From Chaetoceros tenuissimus (taxonomy: Eukaryota > Bacillariophyta > Thalassiosirophyceae > Chaetocerotales > Chaetocerotaceae), in the NCBI GenBank assembly GCA_021927905.1, contig BLLK01000048.1, forward strand, positions 1-35,414: a stretch of DNA of 35,414 nucleotides, in the 5' to 3' direction. Below, piece after piece: positions 19,678 through 30,539 of this stretch; the stretch's first letter is position 1, and every line of letters begins with the position of its first letter. The translations under genes and the position numbers were made by a program. The notes below the pieces were generated by a model. It had not been told where the DNA came from. It saw nothing but the letters and a program-made list of their open reading frames with translations, and made no database searches.

Positions 19678-22600
19678 ATGGCAATTCCAGCGAACCAAGC
19701 AGTCCTCAACATTGATTATCTCACTCAGTCTCTCAACTTCCCTCTTGCTCTCTGTAACTGTCTTTCTTTTGCAACACCGTTGATTTTGTTGACTGGACTT
19801 ATGCTGAGATCAGCAAGTACTGTGAAGTCAAGAGCACCAAGGCAATTGCTAGAGGTGGCTGTAATTGGCCTGAGAGAAAGAAGAAGGACCTTCAGGGTTT
19901 TGCATTCTATATCACTCGGCGTCATTTGGAGGGAGTTCAAGTGAATGTTGCTGAGCTTGATGCAAATGGAGATCATGTATTGACACTGGCTATTGTGAGA
20001 GATTTCTATGAAGCAACAAAGATTTCGGAGGATAAGGGTGATGAAGTAGAGAAGAAGAAGCCGGATGTCCTAAAATCCGAAGATTGGGTTGAATGGGAGA
20101 AGTCCATCATCCACTATTTGGATGGCATGAGGAACAGAAAGGGAGTACCTCTATCATATGTCATCGGTGGAAACCAGCCCCAAAATGTACAGCTCACTAG
20201 CGATGAACAAATGATTTATGCTGCTGCTCTGACTGGTCCACAATTTAATAATGACAGCAAGGAGGTTTACAACCTCATCAAAGAGTTGGTTCAGAACACC
20301 GACGGAGACTCTTGGTTACCACCTAGATGCAGCTGTGGTAGAAGAGCCATGCAATCATTGCACAATCATTACGATGGACCAGATCAGGCTAAGGCCAGGA
20401 TCGATGTTGCTAGAGCTTCCATTGAGAAACTGTTCTACAGAAATGAGAATATGTTTTCTTTCGAGTCCTATTCCACTCAAATGAAGAAGAACTATGATGT
20501 ACTTGAGAAGTACAACCACCCGGAATATGAGGCCAACAAGATCGACACATTTTTGAAAGGGATCAGAAATGAAAATAATAAGGTCGTCAACGTGGTTAGT
20601 ATTGCCAGAACCATGGCAAACCTTAATACCTTTCAGTTGGTGCAAGAGTTCATCAGTAATCAGTTGAAGTCTATCTTTCCTCCTTAGGAGATCCAGCAAG
20701 GTGTTAAGAAGGGTGGTGGTAGATGTGGTGTATCTGCAGCGAAGAAGAGAAAGCAGAAAGCTGCAAAACGTAAAGCTGCCCGTATTGCAAAGCTGTCCAT
20801 AAGTGGTAGGAAAGAGAATGGAGTGCAGCTCCCAGGTTATGACCACTTTTATTCCAACAAAGAATTCTATGCTCTTATTCAGGATACTAGAGACGCAATC
20901 CTGAAGGCCCGTAAAGACAATAATTGGGTTCCTGGAAATAGGGAGGATAGTAACAGGAATATCATTGCGACTGCCACCAACAGGAATGATGACGACATGT
21001 CATCTATTGGACATTCACTTGCTGGTAAGACCATCACAATGGATGCTGCAGTTCTTCGTGGTGTGATGGGTGCCTCTGCATCTGTAGGTGATCAACAGCA
21101 GCAAGCTGTCCCACCTTCTAACGGCTCTCATGCTCGTTCCATTGCTTCAGCGTCTGCAAAGAAGTACAAGGTTACATATGACGCGAATGGGAATCTGTCC
21201 CATGTAGCTGAGTCTTGACTATCTCAGGCTATCCAGGTTGCTAAGAGGATTGGTTTGGGATGGACTGAAAGGGCTGCCACTGGGCATTTCAAGCCTAGCT
21301 TAGAGGCCTATGACTATGGCTTCAGAGACAAGGCGCTGGAATGGGTTAACTTTGCGTGGAATAACAGAAAAGTCATCAGGTATAGGGACGTCTGTAGGAT
21401 CAAGACAAGTAATAGAAGAGCTTGTTCTATTGAAGTCTCTCCTCTTTCTGCTGCATCACGTTATGAGAATCCTCTTCCAACTGAAATGGATAATCACGCC
21501 GATACTCATTGCTTTGGGAAGAATTTCATTATCTTGGAATATACTTGTCAGCAGTGCTCTGTGGCTCCTTTCTTTGCTGAGTATGATGAGACTCAGAATG
21601 TTGACATTGTTACTGGTGCCACAGCAGTAGACCTGCAAGATGGATCCACTATTGTTTGTGTGTTTGGCCAAGGATTATGGTTTGGTGATACACAGAATGT
21701 TGACATTGTTACTGGTGCCACAGCGGTAGACCTGGAAGATGGATCTACTATTGTTTGTGTGTTTGGCCAAGGATTATGGTTTGGTGATCGTATGGAAAAG
21801 TCACTTATCAATCCAAATCAATGCAGACACTATGGTGTTTCACTTTGTGATGATCCTACCGATCCTCATCGTCCTCTTGCCATACGGAAAGAAAGATTTT
21901 CCATTCCCATACAAATGTTCAATTCTAGCTGTGGCTTTGAATCTAGGCGCCCAACCATTAAGGAGTTAGAGTCTTGCCCACGTGTTACACTGTCTGATAC
22001 ACATTCTTGGAATCCAGAAACAGTTTCGTTCCAAATCTCTTCTCTAAAGGAGGAGCAGCGTTCCATGCACGACTGGAGTTGGGAGCATTCCAAGCTTGAC
22101 CTTCCATTGACTCGACTTGTTTCTTTAGTTGAAAGACCAAATGGTGTTCAAGTGCCCGTTTTTCGCGACGATACTTTCATCTCTGACTTCGATCGTGGAC
22201 TCTGTCATGCATCTTCTGGTTTAGCTCAGGATTTGGCTGTTGATTCATTAGTCAATTCTGTCAAGGTTCAGCTAGAGGATTCTGCTAGAATTGCACTTGC
22301 TTCTACGGAGAAACGGCATCATGAGGTCACAAAAGAGTTGCTTGCGAAGAAGTGGGGTATCTCTATAGCTAGAGCTGAAGCAACCTTGAAAGCTTCAACC
22401 CAGCTGTCTGTGCGATCTGCTATTATGCCTCTTAGTCGAAGGTATAGGACTGATCTGCTGTCTCAGAGACTGCATCGGATTTCCACCCGTGTTTATACTG
22501 ACACATTGCTGATGAAAAGTAAGTCATGTAGGAGTAATACATGTGCTCAGGTGTTCACAGATGGAGCTTTAGCATATGTCCATCCAATGCAAAGCAAGGC

Positions 22601-23082
22601 TAATGCGCATGAGGGACTGGCAACTTTCTTTTGGTCAGGATGTTGGTATTCCTATGGAAATGATCTCAGATAACAGTAAAGAACAGACTGCATATGGATC
22701 TGACTTCATGAAGATACTCTGCAAGTGGAGGACATCGTCTCGTAGCATTGAGCCGTATAGTCCATGGCAAAACTTGGCTGAAAATGTGATTGGTATATTA
22801 AAATCTAAGTGGAAGCGCAGGATGGTGCGAAGAAATGTTCCTGCTAAGGTCTGGGATTTTGGATTAGTATGGGAAGCTGAGATATACACTAGGACGGCAA
22901 AGCCTGGTGGTAGGACTGGGATTGAGGCCGTGACTGGAGAGACCCAAGATATAAGTGAATGGCTCAACTTTGAGTTCTATGACCTGTGCTGGTACTGGGA
23001 TTCACTGGAGAGTAAAAGGAAAATTGGCCGTTGGCTTGGAGTCTCCCATAGAGTAGGTTCAGCGATGTGCTATTGGATATGA
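19678..23082 (+). pseudogene. Ty1/copia-type gag-pol, broken and 3'-truncated
   Basis: A likely start ATG is at 19678 (MAIPANQ). A frameshift near 19755 moves to the main frame, which runs through gag (WTYAEISKY to about 20684), an in-frame TAG (20685), a Lys-rich segment, an in-frame TGA (21216), and pol. Pol shows the aspartic-protease region (DNHADT near 21490, FGQGLWFG, SLINPNQCRHYG) and then the integrase with D in YTDT, D in SDNSKEQT and E in NLAENVIG after PYSPWQN. A one-base excess in a T run near 22630 shifts the integrase frame. The frame ends at 23082 right after RWLGVSHRVGSAMCYW, where the RT and RNase H should follow; those parts are absent. The single gag-pol frame is typical of copia elements. 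It is dead several times over. Its part from 21549 onward is repeated at 25545. Confidence 0.85.
21591..21788 (+). repeat. 99-bp in-frame tandem repeat in the copia protease region
   Basis: Two 99-bp copies (21591-21689 and 21690-21788) encode the same 33 residues from TQNVDIVTGA to GLWFGD, with one Gln/Glu difference. It doubles part of the protease region. The same pair recurs at 25587-25784. Confidence 0.9.
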
Positions 23083-23668
23083 GACTTTGTGGCCCCTATT
23101 TCTAATCTAAAAATCATATGGAGACTTCATTCAAGCCATATTATATTGAGAATAAGTGTATACAAGACATAGATTACACTAATAATACCTCTCTACATGA
23201 CTAAAACGAAGAAACAGAGGTACCTAATTGAGTCGTATCTTTGACCAAATAGAGCAATCTGATTGGCTAAGCTCAATAACCTATGATGAAAAATCTGTAT
23301 ATATCCTCAAATCTCAATTGAAATTAAACATACATATACTATTAGAATCGATTGATATTGCAGGTGATAAGCTTGTTTTTGATATTAAAAGATGAAAACG
23401 GTTGTCATCTTATACTGGCGATTTTTTTTAGAATTTATTTGAGACCCTAAAAGTGGCTATTTTCGGCTTTTTGACCGATTTTGGCGAGTAAATTACGTAC
23501 TTATCTCATAAATAAAGTGAAGTTCAGTAGAATCAGACATTACAGTACTGAACTATATAATATAAGAAAATATGTTCATGTGTATGTAATTCCTAGAAGC
23601 ATGTGAAAAAGTAAGTTGTTACATATGAAGCGGCTGTGGTATGTTTCTCACGTAGAAAACGTCGTAGA
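23083..23668. other. Non-coding AT-rich stretch after the truncated copia pol
   Basis: No open frame of interest and no recognisable terminal repeat. It is repeated at 27079-27664. Confidence 0.4.
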
Positions 23669-23672
23669 ATGG

Positions 23673-23729
23673 AAGTGGGTCAGGGTTGACCCACTTTTGG
23701 CAAAAGTGGGTCAGGGCTGACCCACTTTT
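23673..23729. repeat. Two adjacent hairpins (GTGGGTCA / TGACCCAC)
   Basis: AAGTGGGTCA pairs with TGACCCACTT across a 4-base loop (23673-23696). AAAAGTGGGTCAG pairs with CTGACCCACTTTT across a 2-base loop (23702-23729). Only TTGGC separates them. Repeated at 27669-27725. Confidence 0.8.
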
Positions 23730-24017
23730 CCGTACGAGGGATATGGACTTGAATGGTTCTCTCAGTGGTCGTGGTACCAGAATACCAGCGGTACCAATGC
23801 TGGCAGTGGCAATAGTGTAGTAGCTGTTCCTGCTCCTGCCCCTGCTCCTGTTGCAGGAGCTGCTTCTGTCCCTGCTCGTCAGTTGACAAGCAACGCAGCT
23901 AGTGCTGCAAAAGCTCTAAATCCTGCAAGTGTTCCTCTCCCCATGGATGTGGATCAAAATGTTGCAGGGAACACCAGAGCATCTGCAAAGAAGCGAAAGA
24001 TAAATCCAATTAGATGA
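23721..24017 (+). pseudogene. Ala/Pro-rich C-terminal coding fragment with basic tail
   Basis: A frame of 98 codons without ATG follows a TGA. It reads through a Trp-rich start, a PAPAPAPVAGAA stretch and a KKRK tail resembling a nuclear localisation signal. It probably is the 3' end of a lost element or host gene. The 122-bp tandem repeat that begins at 23904 copies its last part; the second copy ends KKRKNDDKSN, which may be the original C-terminus. Also present at 27717-28013. Confidence 0.4.
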
Positions 24018-24156
24018 TTTCTCTTGCTGCAAACGCTCTAAATCCTGCAAGTGTTCCCCTCCCCATGGATGTGGATCAAAATGTTGCAGGGAACACCAGA
24101 GCATCTGCAAAGAAGCGAAAGAATGATGACAAATCCAATTAGATGATTTCTCTTGC
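23904..24156 (+). repeat. Tandem repeat, offset 122 bp
   Basis: GCTGCAAA(A/C)GCTCTAAATC begins at 23904 and again at 24026. The second copy has about 10 extra bases near its end. The whole pair recurs at 27900-28152. Confidence 0.85.
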
Positions 24157-24389
24157 TTGGGTGTACATTTATCTGTAGGCAGAATGGTTGTAGCTAGCTA
24201 GGTAGTTATGCAAATATGGTATATATATATCAATAATATTATTTAGGTCTAGTTCTATTCAAATACATCATACTTTGTCTTTTCTAGATTTGTTTTTATT
24301 CTTTTCCTTTTGAAATTCTTTCTTTTGAAGAGGAAGAAATGATGGGAGCCATATTCTGCCTCCCTAGCCTGAATTTACCACTAAATAGC

Positions 24390-25330
24390 TAGACAGGTGG
24401 ATTTCCCTCATCCCCTTAGGCAGCACATGTCCATATTTATTGTTTCATTTCTTGAACTTTTGACAAGTTTTACACTTTTTGCATAGTCATCTAGACTGTT
24501 CAACTATCCCATTCCCAGTAGCTATTCTTTGAATAGTGTTGGCTCATCTGTCTCCTCCCAGATGAGGTAGATAATAGTGATACCAAGAGTGTACTCGTTC
24601 ACGGAGACTTGAGGGTACATAAATCTTTCTGTGGAAATGAAGAAGTTGTCTCTTCTCAACTTCTTTGTATTCATAGTTAGGATCCTTCTTCGCTAGGGCT
24701 GTTTTAATAACAAGAGATTCCTTACTAGAACCTTGCAACAGTGTCTTCTGTTCCTCCTCCATGATTTGTGGCACAAGTGGAAAGACAATTTCATCAGAGT
24801 CGAAGCAATCTGCTGATTTGGTGGTGATGTAGAAATTGTTGACTTGCATGAGAGCACAGAGCTCATGGTAGTAATCTTCATGTGTTTTACGTGGAGCGTC
24901 CGAGTCCATTGGTACCTCTGTAAGTGTGTACACAACTCGTCATAATTGGTGACAATACCTTGAGCCTCTCTTCTTTCGACATGTCCTTGTAATCTTTTCA
25001 ATCAGCTTTAGGAAGTCAAGATAAGGCATCAGCAACTGTGTTGTCTTCTCCAGGAATGTATATGATATTAATTCCAAATTCTTGAACAAGTGATTCCTAT
25101 CTTTTTTGCCTTTGTGAACTTTTTTCATCAGTAGCAAAGGTGAGATTTTTGTGATTGGTATATACATTGATCTCATATCCAAGTAAAATATTTCGAAACT
25201 CATTGAGTGTCTCTACAATACTAATAATTCTTTTGAGCACTATTTAGTTTACAAGTATAGAAAGCTTCAAAAGATGGACTAGATCTTCTAGTATTCTCCC
25301 TACAAAACAGTCTTCTGAGAGAATGTAGAA
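24390..25330 (-). pseudogene. Ty3/gypsy RNase H-integrase fragment, copy 1
   Basis: Read leftward, shifted frames give RNase H pieces (KLNSAQKN, SIVETLNEFRNILLGYEI, VYTNHKNLTF, IPGEDNTVADALS). A tether follows, then the integrase zinc-binding region (VPSSLRERV, WYHYYLPHLGGDR, CKKCKTCQKFKK). These are hallmark segments of Ty3/gypsy polyproteins. Stops and several frameshifts interrupt it, and neither RT nor the integrase core is present. It lies antisense to the copia relic in the same duplicated unit. Confidence 0.8.
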
Positions 25331-25544
25331 AAGTTTACTCTTCATGTACTACCTAGTTCAACAGGTTATTTCAGATTGTGTAAGAATTTCGTTGTTTGTG
25401 TACCTGTACTGTACGCTTTCAAAAGAATTGATCGCCGATATTGGTTTTTAACGGGATACATACACGAATAATGAAACTCCGAGCTCTACTACGACACAAT
25501 TTCACCGTTTTTATTTTTGACAAGAATGAGCTTCGTTGCTATGT

Positions 25545-27078
25545 CAGCAGTGCTCTGTGGCTCCTTTCTTTGCTGAGTATGATGAGACTCAGAATGTTGA
25601 CATTGTTACTGGTGCCACAGCAGTAGACCTGCAAGATGGATCCACTATTGTTTGTGTGTTTGGCCAAGGATTATGGTTTGGTGATACACAGAATGTTGAC
25701 ATTGTTACTGGTGCCACAGCGGTAGACCTGGAAGATGGATCTACTATTGTTTGTGTGTTTGGCCAAGGATTATGGTTTGGTGATCGTATGGAAAAGTCAC
25801 TTATCAATCCAAATCAATGCAGACACTATGGTGTTTCACTTTGTGATGATCCTACCGATCCTCATCGTCCTCTTGCCATACGGAAAGAAAGATTTTCCAT
25901 TCCCATACAAATGTTCAATTCTAGCTGTGGCTTTGAATCTAGGCGCCCAACCATTAAGGAGTTAGAGTCTTGCCCACGTGTTACACTGTCTGATACACAT
26001 TCTTGGAATCCAGAAACAGTTTCGTTCCAAATCTCTTCTCTAAAGGAGGAGCAGCGTTCCATGCACGACTGGAGTTGGGAGCATTCCAAGCTTGACCTTC
26101 CATTGACTCGACTTGTTTCTTTAGTTGAAAGACCAAATGGTGTTCAAGTGCCCGTTTTTCGCGACGATACTTTCATCTCTGACTTCGATCGTGGACTCTG
26201 TCATGCATCTTCTGGTTTAGCTCAGGATTTGGCTGTTGATTCATTAGTCAATTCTGTCAAGGTTCAGCTAGAGGATTCTGCTAGAATTGCACTTGCTTCT
26301 ACGGAGAAACGGCATCATGAGGTCACAAAAGAGTTGCTTGCGAAGAAGTGGGGTATCTCTATAGCTAGAGCTGAAGCAACCTTGAAAGCTTCAACCCAGC
26401 TGTCTGTGCGATCTGCTATTATGCCTCTTAGTCGAAGGTATAGGACTGATCTGCTGTCTCAGAGACTGCATCGGATTTCCACCCGTGTTTATACTGACAC
26501 ATTGCTGATGAAAAGTAAGTCATGTAGGAGTAATACATGTGCTCAGGTGTTCACAGATGGAGCTTTAGCATATGTCCATCCAATGCAAAGCAAGGCTAAT
26601 GCGCATGAGGGACTGGCAACTTTCTTTTGGTCAGGATGTTGGTATTCCTATGGAAATGATCTCAGATAACAGTAAAGAACAGACTGCATATGGATCTGAC
26701 TTCATGAAGATACTCTGCAAGTGGAGGACATCGTCTCGTAGCATTGAGCCGTATAGTCCATGGCAAAACTTGGCTGAAAATGTGATTGGTATATTAAAAT
26801 CTAAGTGGAAGCGCAGGATGGTGCGAAGAAATGTTCCTGCTAAGGTCTGGGATTTTGGATTAGTATGGGAAGCTGAGATATACACTAGGACGGCAAAGCC
26901 TGGTGGTAGGACTGGGATTGAGGCCGTGACTGGAGAGACCCAAGATATAAGTGAATGGCTCAACTTTGAGTTCTATGACCTGTGCTGGTACTGGGATTCA
27001 CTGGAGAGTAAAAGGAAAATTGGCCGTTGGCTTGGAGTCTCCCATAGAGTAGGTTCAGCGATGTGCTATTGGATATGA
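25545..27078 (+). pseudogene. Copia pol fragment (protease end plus integrase), copy 2
   Basis: Duplicate of the 3' part of the relic at 19678-23082, lacking gag and the first part of the protease because the duplication breakpoint cuts there. It carries the same integrase frameshift (frames 25536-26669 and 26572-27078) and the same truncation at 27078, so these defects existed before the duplication. Confidence 0.85.
25587..25784 (+). repeat. 99-bp in-frame tandem repeat, second occurrence
   Basis: Identical in layout to 21591-21788, inherited through the 3,996-bp duplication. Confidence 0.9.
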
Positions 27079-28385
27079 GACTTTGTGGCCCCTATTTCTA
27101 ATCTAAAAATCATATGGAGACTTCATTCAAGCCATATTATATTGAGAATAAGTGTATACAAGACATAGATTACACTAATAATACCTCTCTACATGACTAA
27201 AACGAAGAAACAGAGGTACCTAATTGAGTCGTATCTTTGACCAAATAGAGCAATCTGATTGGCTAAGCTCAATAACCTATGATGAAAAATCTGTATATAT
27301 CCTCAAATCTCAATTGAAATTAAACATACATATACTATTAGAATCGATTGATATTGCAGGTGATAAGCTTGTTTTTGATATTAAAAGATGAAAACGGTTG
27401 TCATCTTATACTGGCGATTTTTTTTAGAATTTATTTGAGACCCTAAAAGTGGCTATTTTCGGCTTTTTGACCGATTTTGGCGAGTAAATTACGTACTTAT
27501 CTCATAAATAAAGTGAAGTTCAGTAGAATCAGACATTACAGTACTGAACTATATAATATAAGAAAATATGTTCATGTGTATGTAATTCCTAGAAGCATGT
27601 GAAAAAGTAAGTTGTTACATATGAAGCGGCTGTGGTATGTTTCTCACGTAGAAAACGTCGTAGAATGGAAGTGGGTCAGGGTTGACCCACTTTTGGCAAA
27701 AGTGGGTCAGGGCTGACCCACTTTTCCGTACGAGGGATATGGACTTGAATGGTTCTCTCAGTGGTCGTGGTACCAGAATACCAGCGGTACCAATGCTGGC
27801 AGTGGCAATAGTGTAGTAGCTGTTCCTGCTCCTGCCCCTGCTCCTGTTGCAGGAGCTGCTTCTGTCCCTGCTCGTCAGTTGACAAGCAACGCAGCTAGTG
27901 CTGCAAAAGCTCTAAATCCTGCAAGTGTTCCTCTCCCCATGGATGTGGATCAAAATGTTGCAGGGAACACCAGAGCATCTGCAAAGAAGCGAAAGATAAA
28001 TCCAATTAGATGATTTCTCTTGCTGCAAACGCTCTAAATCCTGCAAGTGTTCCCCTCCCCATGGATGTGGATCAAAATGTTGCAGGGAACACCAGAGCAT
28101 CTGCAAAGAAGCGAAAGAATGATGACAAATCCAATTAGATGATTTCTCTTGCTTGGGTGTACATTTATCTGTAGGCAGAATGGTTGTAGCTAGCTAGGTA
28201 GTTATGCAAATATGGTATATATATATCAATAATATTATTTAGGTCTAGTTCTATTCAAATACATCATACTTTGTCTTTTCTAGATTTGTTTTTATTCTTT
28301 TCCTTTTGAAATTCTTTCTTTTGAAGAGGAAGAAATGATGGGAGCCATATTCTGCCTCCCTAGCCTGAATTTACCACTAAATAGC

Positions 28386-29326
28386 TAGACAGGTTGATTT
28401 CCCTCATCCCCTTAGGCAGCACATGTCCATATTTATTGTTTCATTTCTTGAACTTTTGACAAGTTTTACACTTTTTGCATAGTCATCTAGACTGTTCAAC
28501 TATCCCATTCCCAGTAGCTATTCTTTGAATAGTGTTGGCTCATCTGTCTCCTCCCAGATGAGGTAGATAATAGTGATACCAAGAGAGTACTCGTTCACGG
28601 AGACTTGAGGGTACATAAATCTTTCTGTGGAAATGAAGAAGTTGTCTCTTCTCAACTTCTTTGTATTCATAGTTAGGATCCTTCTTCGCTAGGGCTGTTT
28701 TAATAACAAGAGATTCCTTACTAGAACCTTGCAACAGTGTCTTCTGTTCCTCCTCCATGATTTGTGGCACAAGTGGAAAGACAATTTCATCAGAGTCGAA
28801 GCAATCTGCTGATTTGGTGGTGATGTAGAAATTGTTGACTTGCATGAGAGCACAGAGCTCATGGTAGTAATCTTCATGTGTTTTACGTGGAGCGTCCGAG
28901 TCCATTGGTACCTCTGTAAGTGTGTACACAACTCGTCATAATTGGTGACAATACCTTGAGCCTCTCTTCTTTCGACATGTCCTTGTAATCTTTTCAATCA
29001 GCTTTAGGAAGTCAAGATAAGGCATCAGCAACTGTGTTGTCTTCTCCAGGAATGTATATGATATTAATTCCAAATTCTTGAACAAGTGATTCCTATCTTT
29101 TTTGCCTTTGTGAACTTTTTTCATCAGTAGCAAAGGTGAGATTTTTGTGATTGGTATATACATTGATCTCATATCCAAGTAAAATATTTCGAAACTCATT
29201 GAGTGTCTCTACAATACTAATAATTCTTTTGAGCACTATTTAGTTTACAAGTATAGAAAGCTTCAAAAGATGGACTAGATCTTCTAGTATTCTCCCTACA
29301 AAACAGTCTTCTGAGAGAATGTAGAA
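28386..29326 (-). pseudogene. Ty3/gypsy RNase H-integrase fragment, copy 2
   Basis: Duplicate of 24390-25330. It has one His-to-Leu change (A28586) just before the WYHYYL zinc-binding segment and is otherwise equal as far as I could see. Confidence 0.8.
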
Positions 29327-29540
29327 AAGTTTACTCTTCATGTACTACCTAGTTCAACAGGTTATTTCAGATTGTGTAAGAATTTCGTTGTTTGTGTACC
29401 TGTACTGTACGCTTTCAAAAGAATTGATCGCCGATATTGGTTTTTAACGGGATACATACACGAATAATGAAACTCCGAGCTCTACTACGACACAATTTCA
29501 CCGTTTTTATTTTTGACAAGAATGAGCTTCGTTGCTATGT

Positions 29541-30539
29541 ATGTATTATGATAATTTAAAACGTTACACATCAAGACATGAAATCAGAATACTTAATATA
29601 TCAGCGTTCTATACTACAAGAATATATATGAGGATACAATTATGGGCATTTGGCTGTAACACACATAGGCAAGATTATTAACTGGTTTCTTGCAGTTTTT
29701 CATCGAAATTCTGTTCAATATTTCGGGTGAAATATTTTTTCTAAATATTTTCCAATTTTCGGTTTCTTACGTTTTCCCAGTGGCTCTAGTAAGTACAGTA
29801 AATTTTCCTCCAAAAAAATATTTTTTGACTTCTGAAAATTTTTAGTAAATCTAGTAAATTTTAGGCCAGAATTTCTTTACTACTATGTAGTACGGACGTA
29901 CAACTGCACGTACCTATTTTACTCATTTACAAGTATTTCTATCTTTCCTTTCAAATTTTATTAGAATGATACTTACTTTTCTTCAATGCAATAAATCATA
30001 GAAGATGAAGCTGCATGTTTGAAATAACCTTTAAAATTATTACTTGCACATTCCAGAGAGAAACAAAGGAAACAAAGACAACTTGCTGCATGACCTCGCC
30101 TCCATTTTTTACTTTCCTAAAATACTGATCGACGCCATCTTTAGTCTTCCATTATTTTCTAGCTTTCTGACATTTGGGATCAGTAGATCGGTAGATAACA
30201 TTAGGTGATGCGAACGATAGATTCCCTAGTTACAAGTATAGTAGTAAGTAAATTATTGTGTGGCTACTACAAAAAAAACGATAGTCATTTTTTATTTTAC
30301 GGTAGTAACTTAGTAAGTTTAGTAAATTTCGGGCAAAAAATAAAAAAACGTCATTGTGTTCGTTGCAGAAAAATTTGGTGACCCTTGAAGGTACTGCATT
30401 ATTGAGCTTTGGTAGCTACTCTGCATCCAATAACTCAACCTTACTAACATTTCAAAAAAAACGGCTTATCATCGATATTTCATCTCCATTTCCGTTTTTC
30501 ATGATTTTTCGTTGCCCACTTTGAAAAAACAAACCAATC
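29541..30539. other. AT-rich spacer upstream of the FkbM gene
   Basis: No gene seen. AGTAAATTT-like words recur (about 29800-29870 and 30300-30330). The promoter of the FkbM-type gene should lie near the right end, but no motif is clear. Confidence 0.4.

Larger units (their letters stand above)
21549..25544 (+). repeat. 3,996-bp tandem duplication, unit 1
   Basis: Every base checked in this unit recurs 3,996 bp downstream. I noticed only two differences: G24399/T28395 and T24590/A28586. The unit starts inside the copia protease codons and ends at GCTATGT. The trinucleotide TGT stands at all three boundaries (21546, 25542, 29538). It contains parts of several unrelated elements. Confidence 0.95.
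25545..29540 (+). repeat. 3,996-bp tandem duplication, unit 2
   Basis: Second copy of 21549-25544, directly adjoining it. It restarts inside the copia protease with CAGCAGTGCTCTG and stops at GCTATGT (29540), after which unique sequence begins. Differences noticed: T28395 for G24399 and A28586 for T24590. It repeats the hairpins (27669), the Ala/Pro fragment (27717) and the other contents of unit 1. Confidence 0.95.

Noticed and set aside
21593-21811. Minus-strand frames in the copia protease region
   Set aside because: They are antisense shadows of the 33-residue tandem repeat; the repeats keep them open.
23680-24110. Gln-rich minus-strand frames
   Set aside because: They are antisense to the Ala/Pro-rich coding fragment and its tandem repeat.
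21549-29540. Reading the 3,996-bp repeats as long terminal repeats of a giant element
   Set aside because: The two units adjoin with no internal region, lack TG...CA ends, and contain fragments of different elements in opposite orientations.
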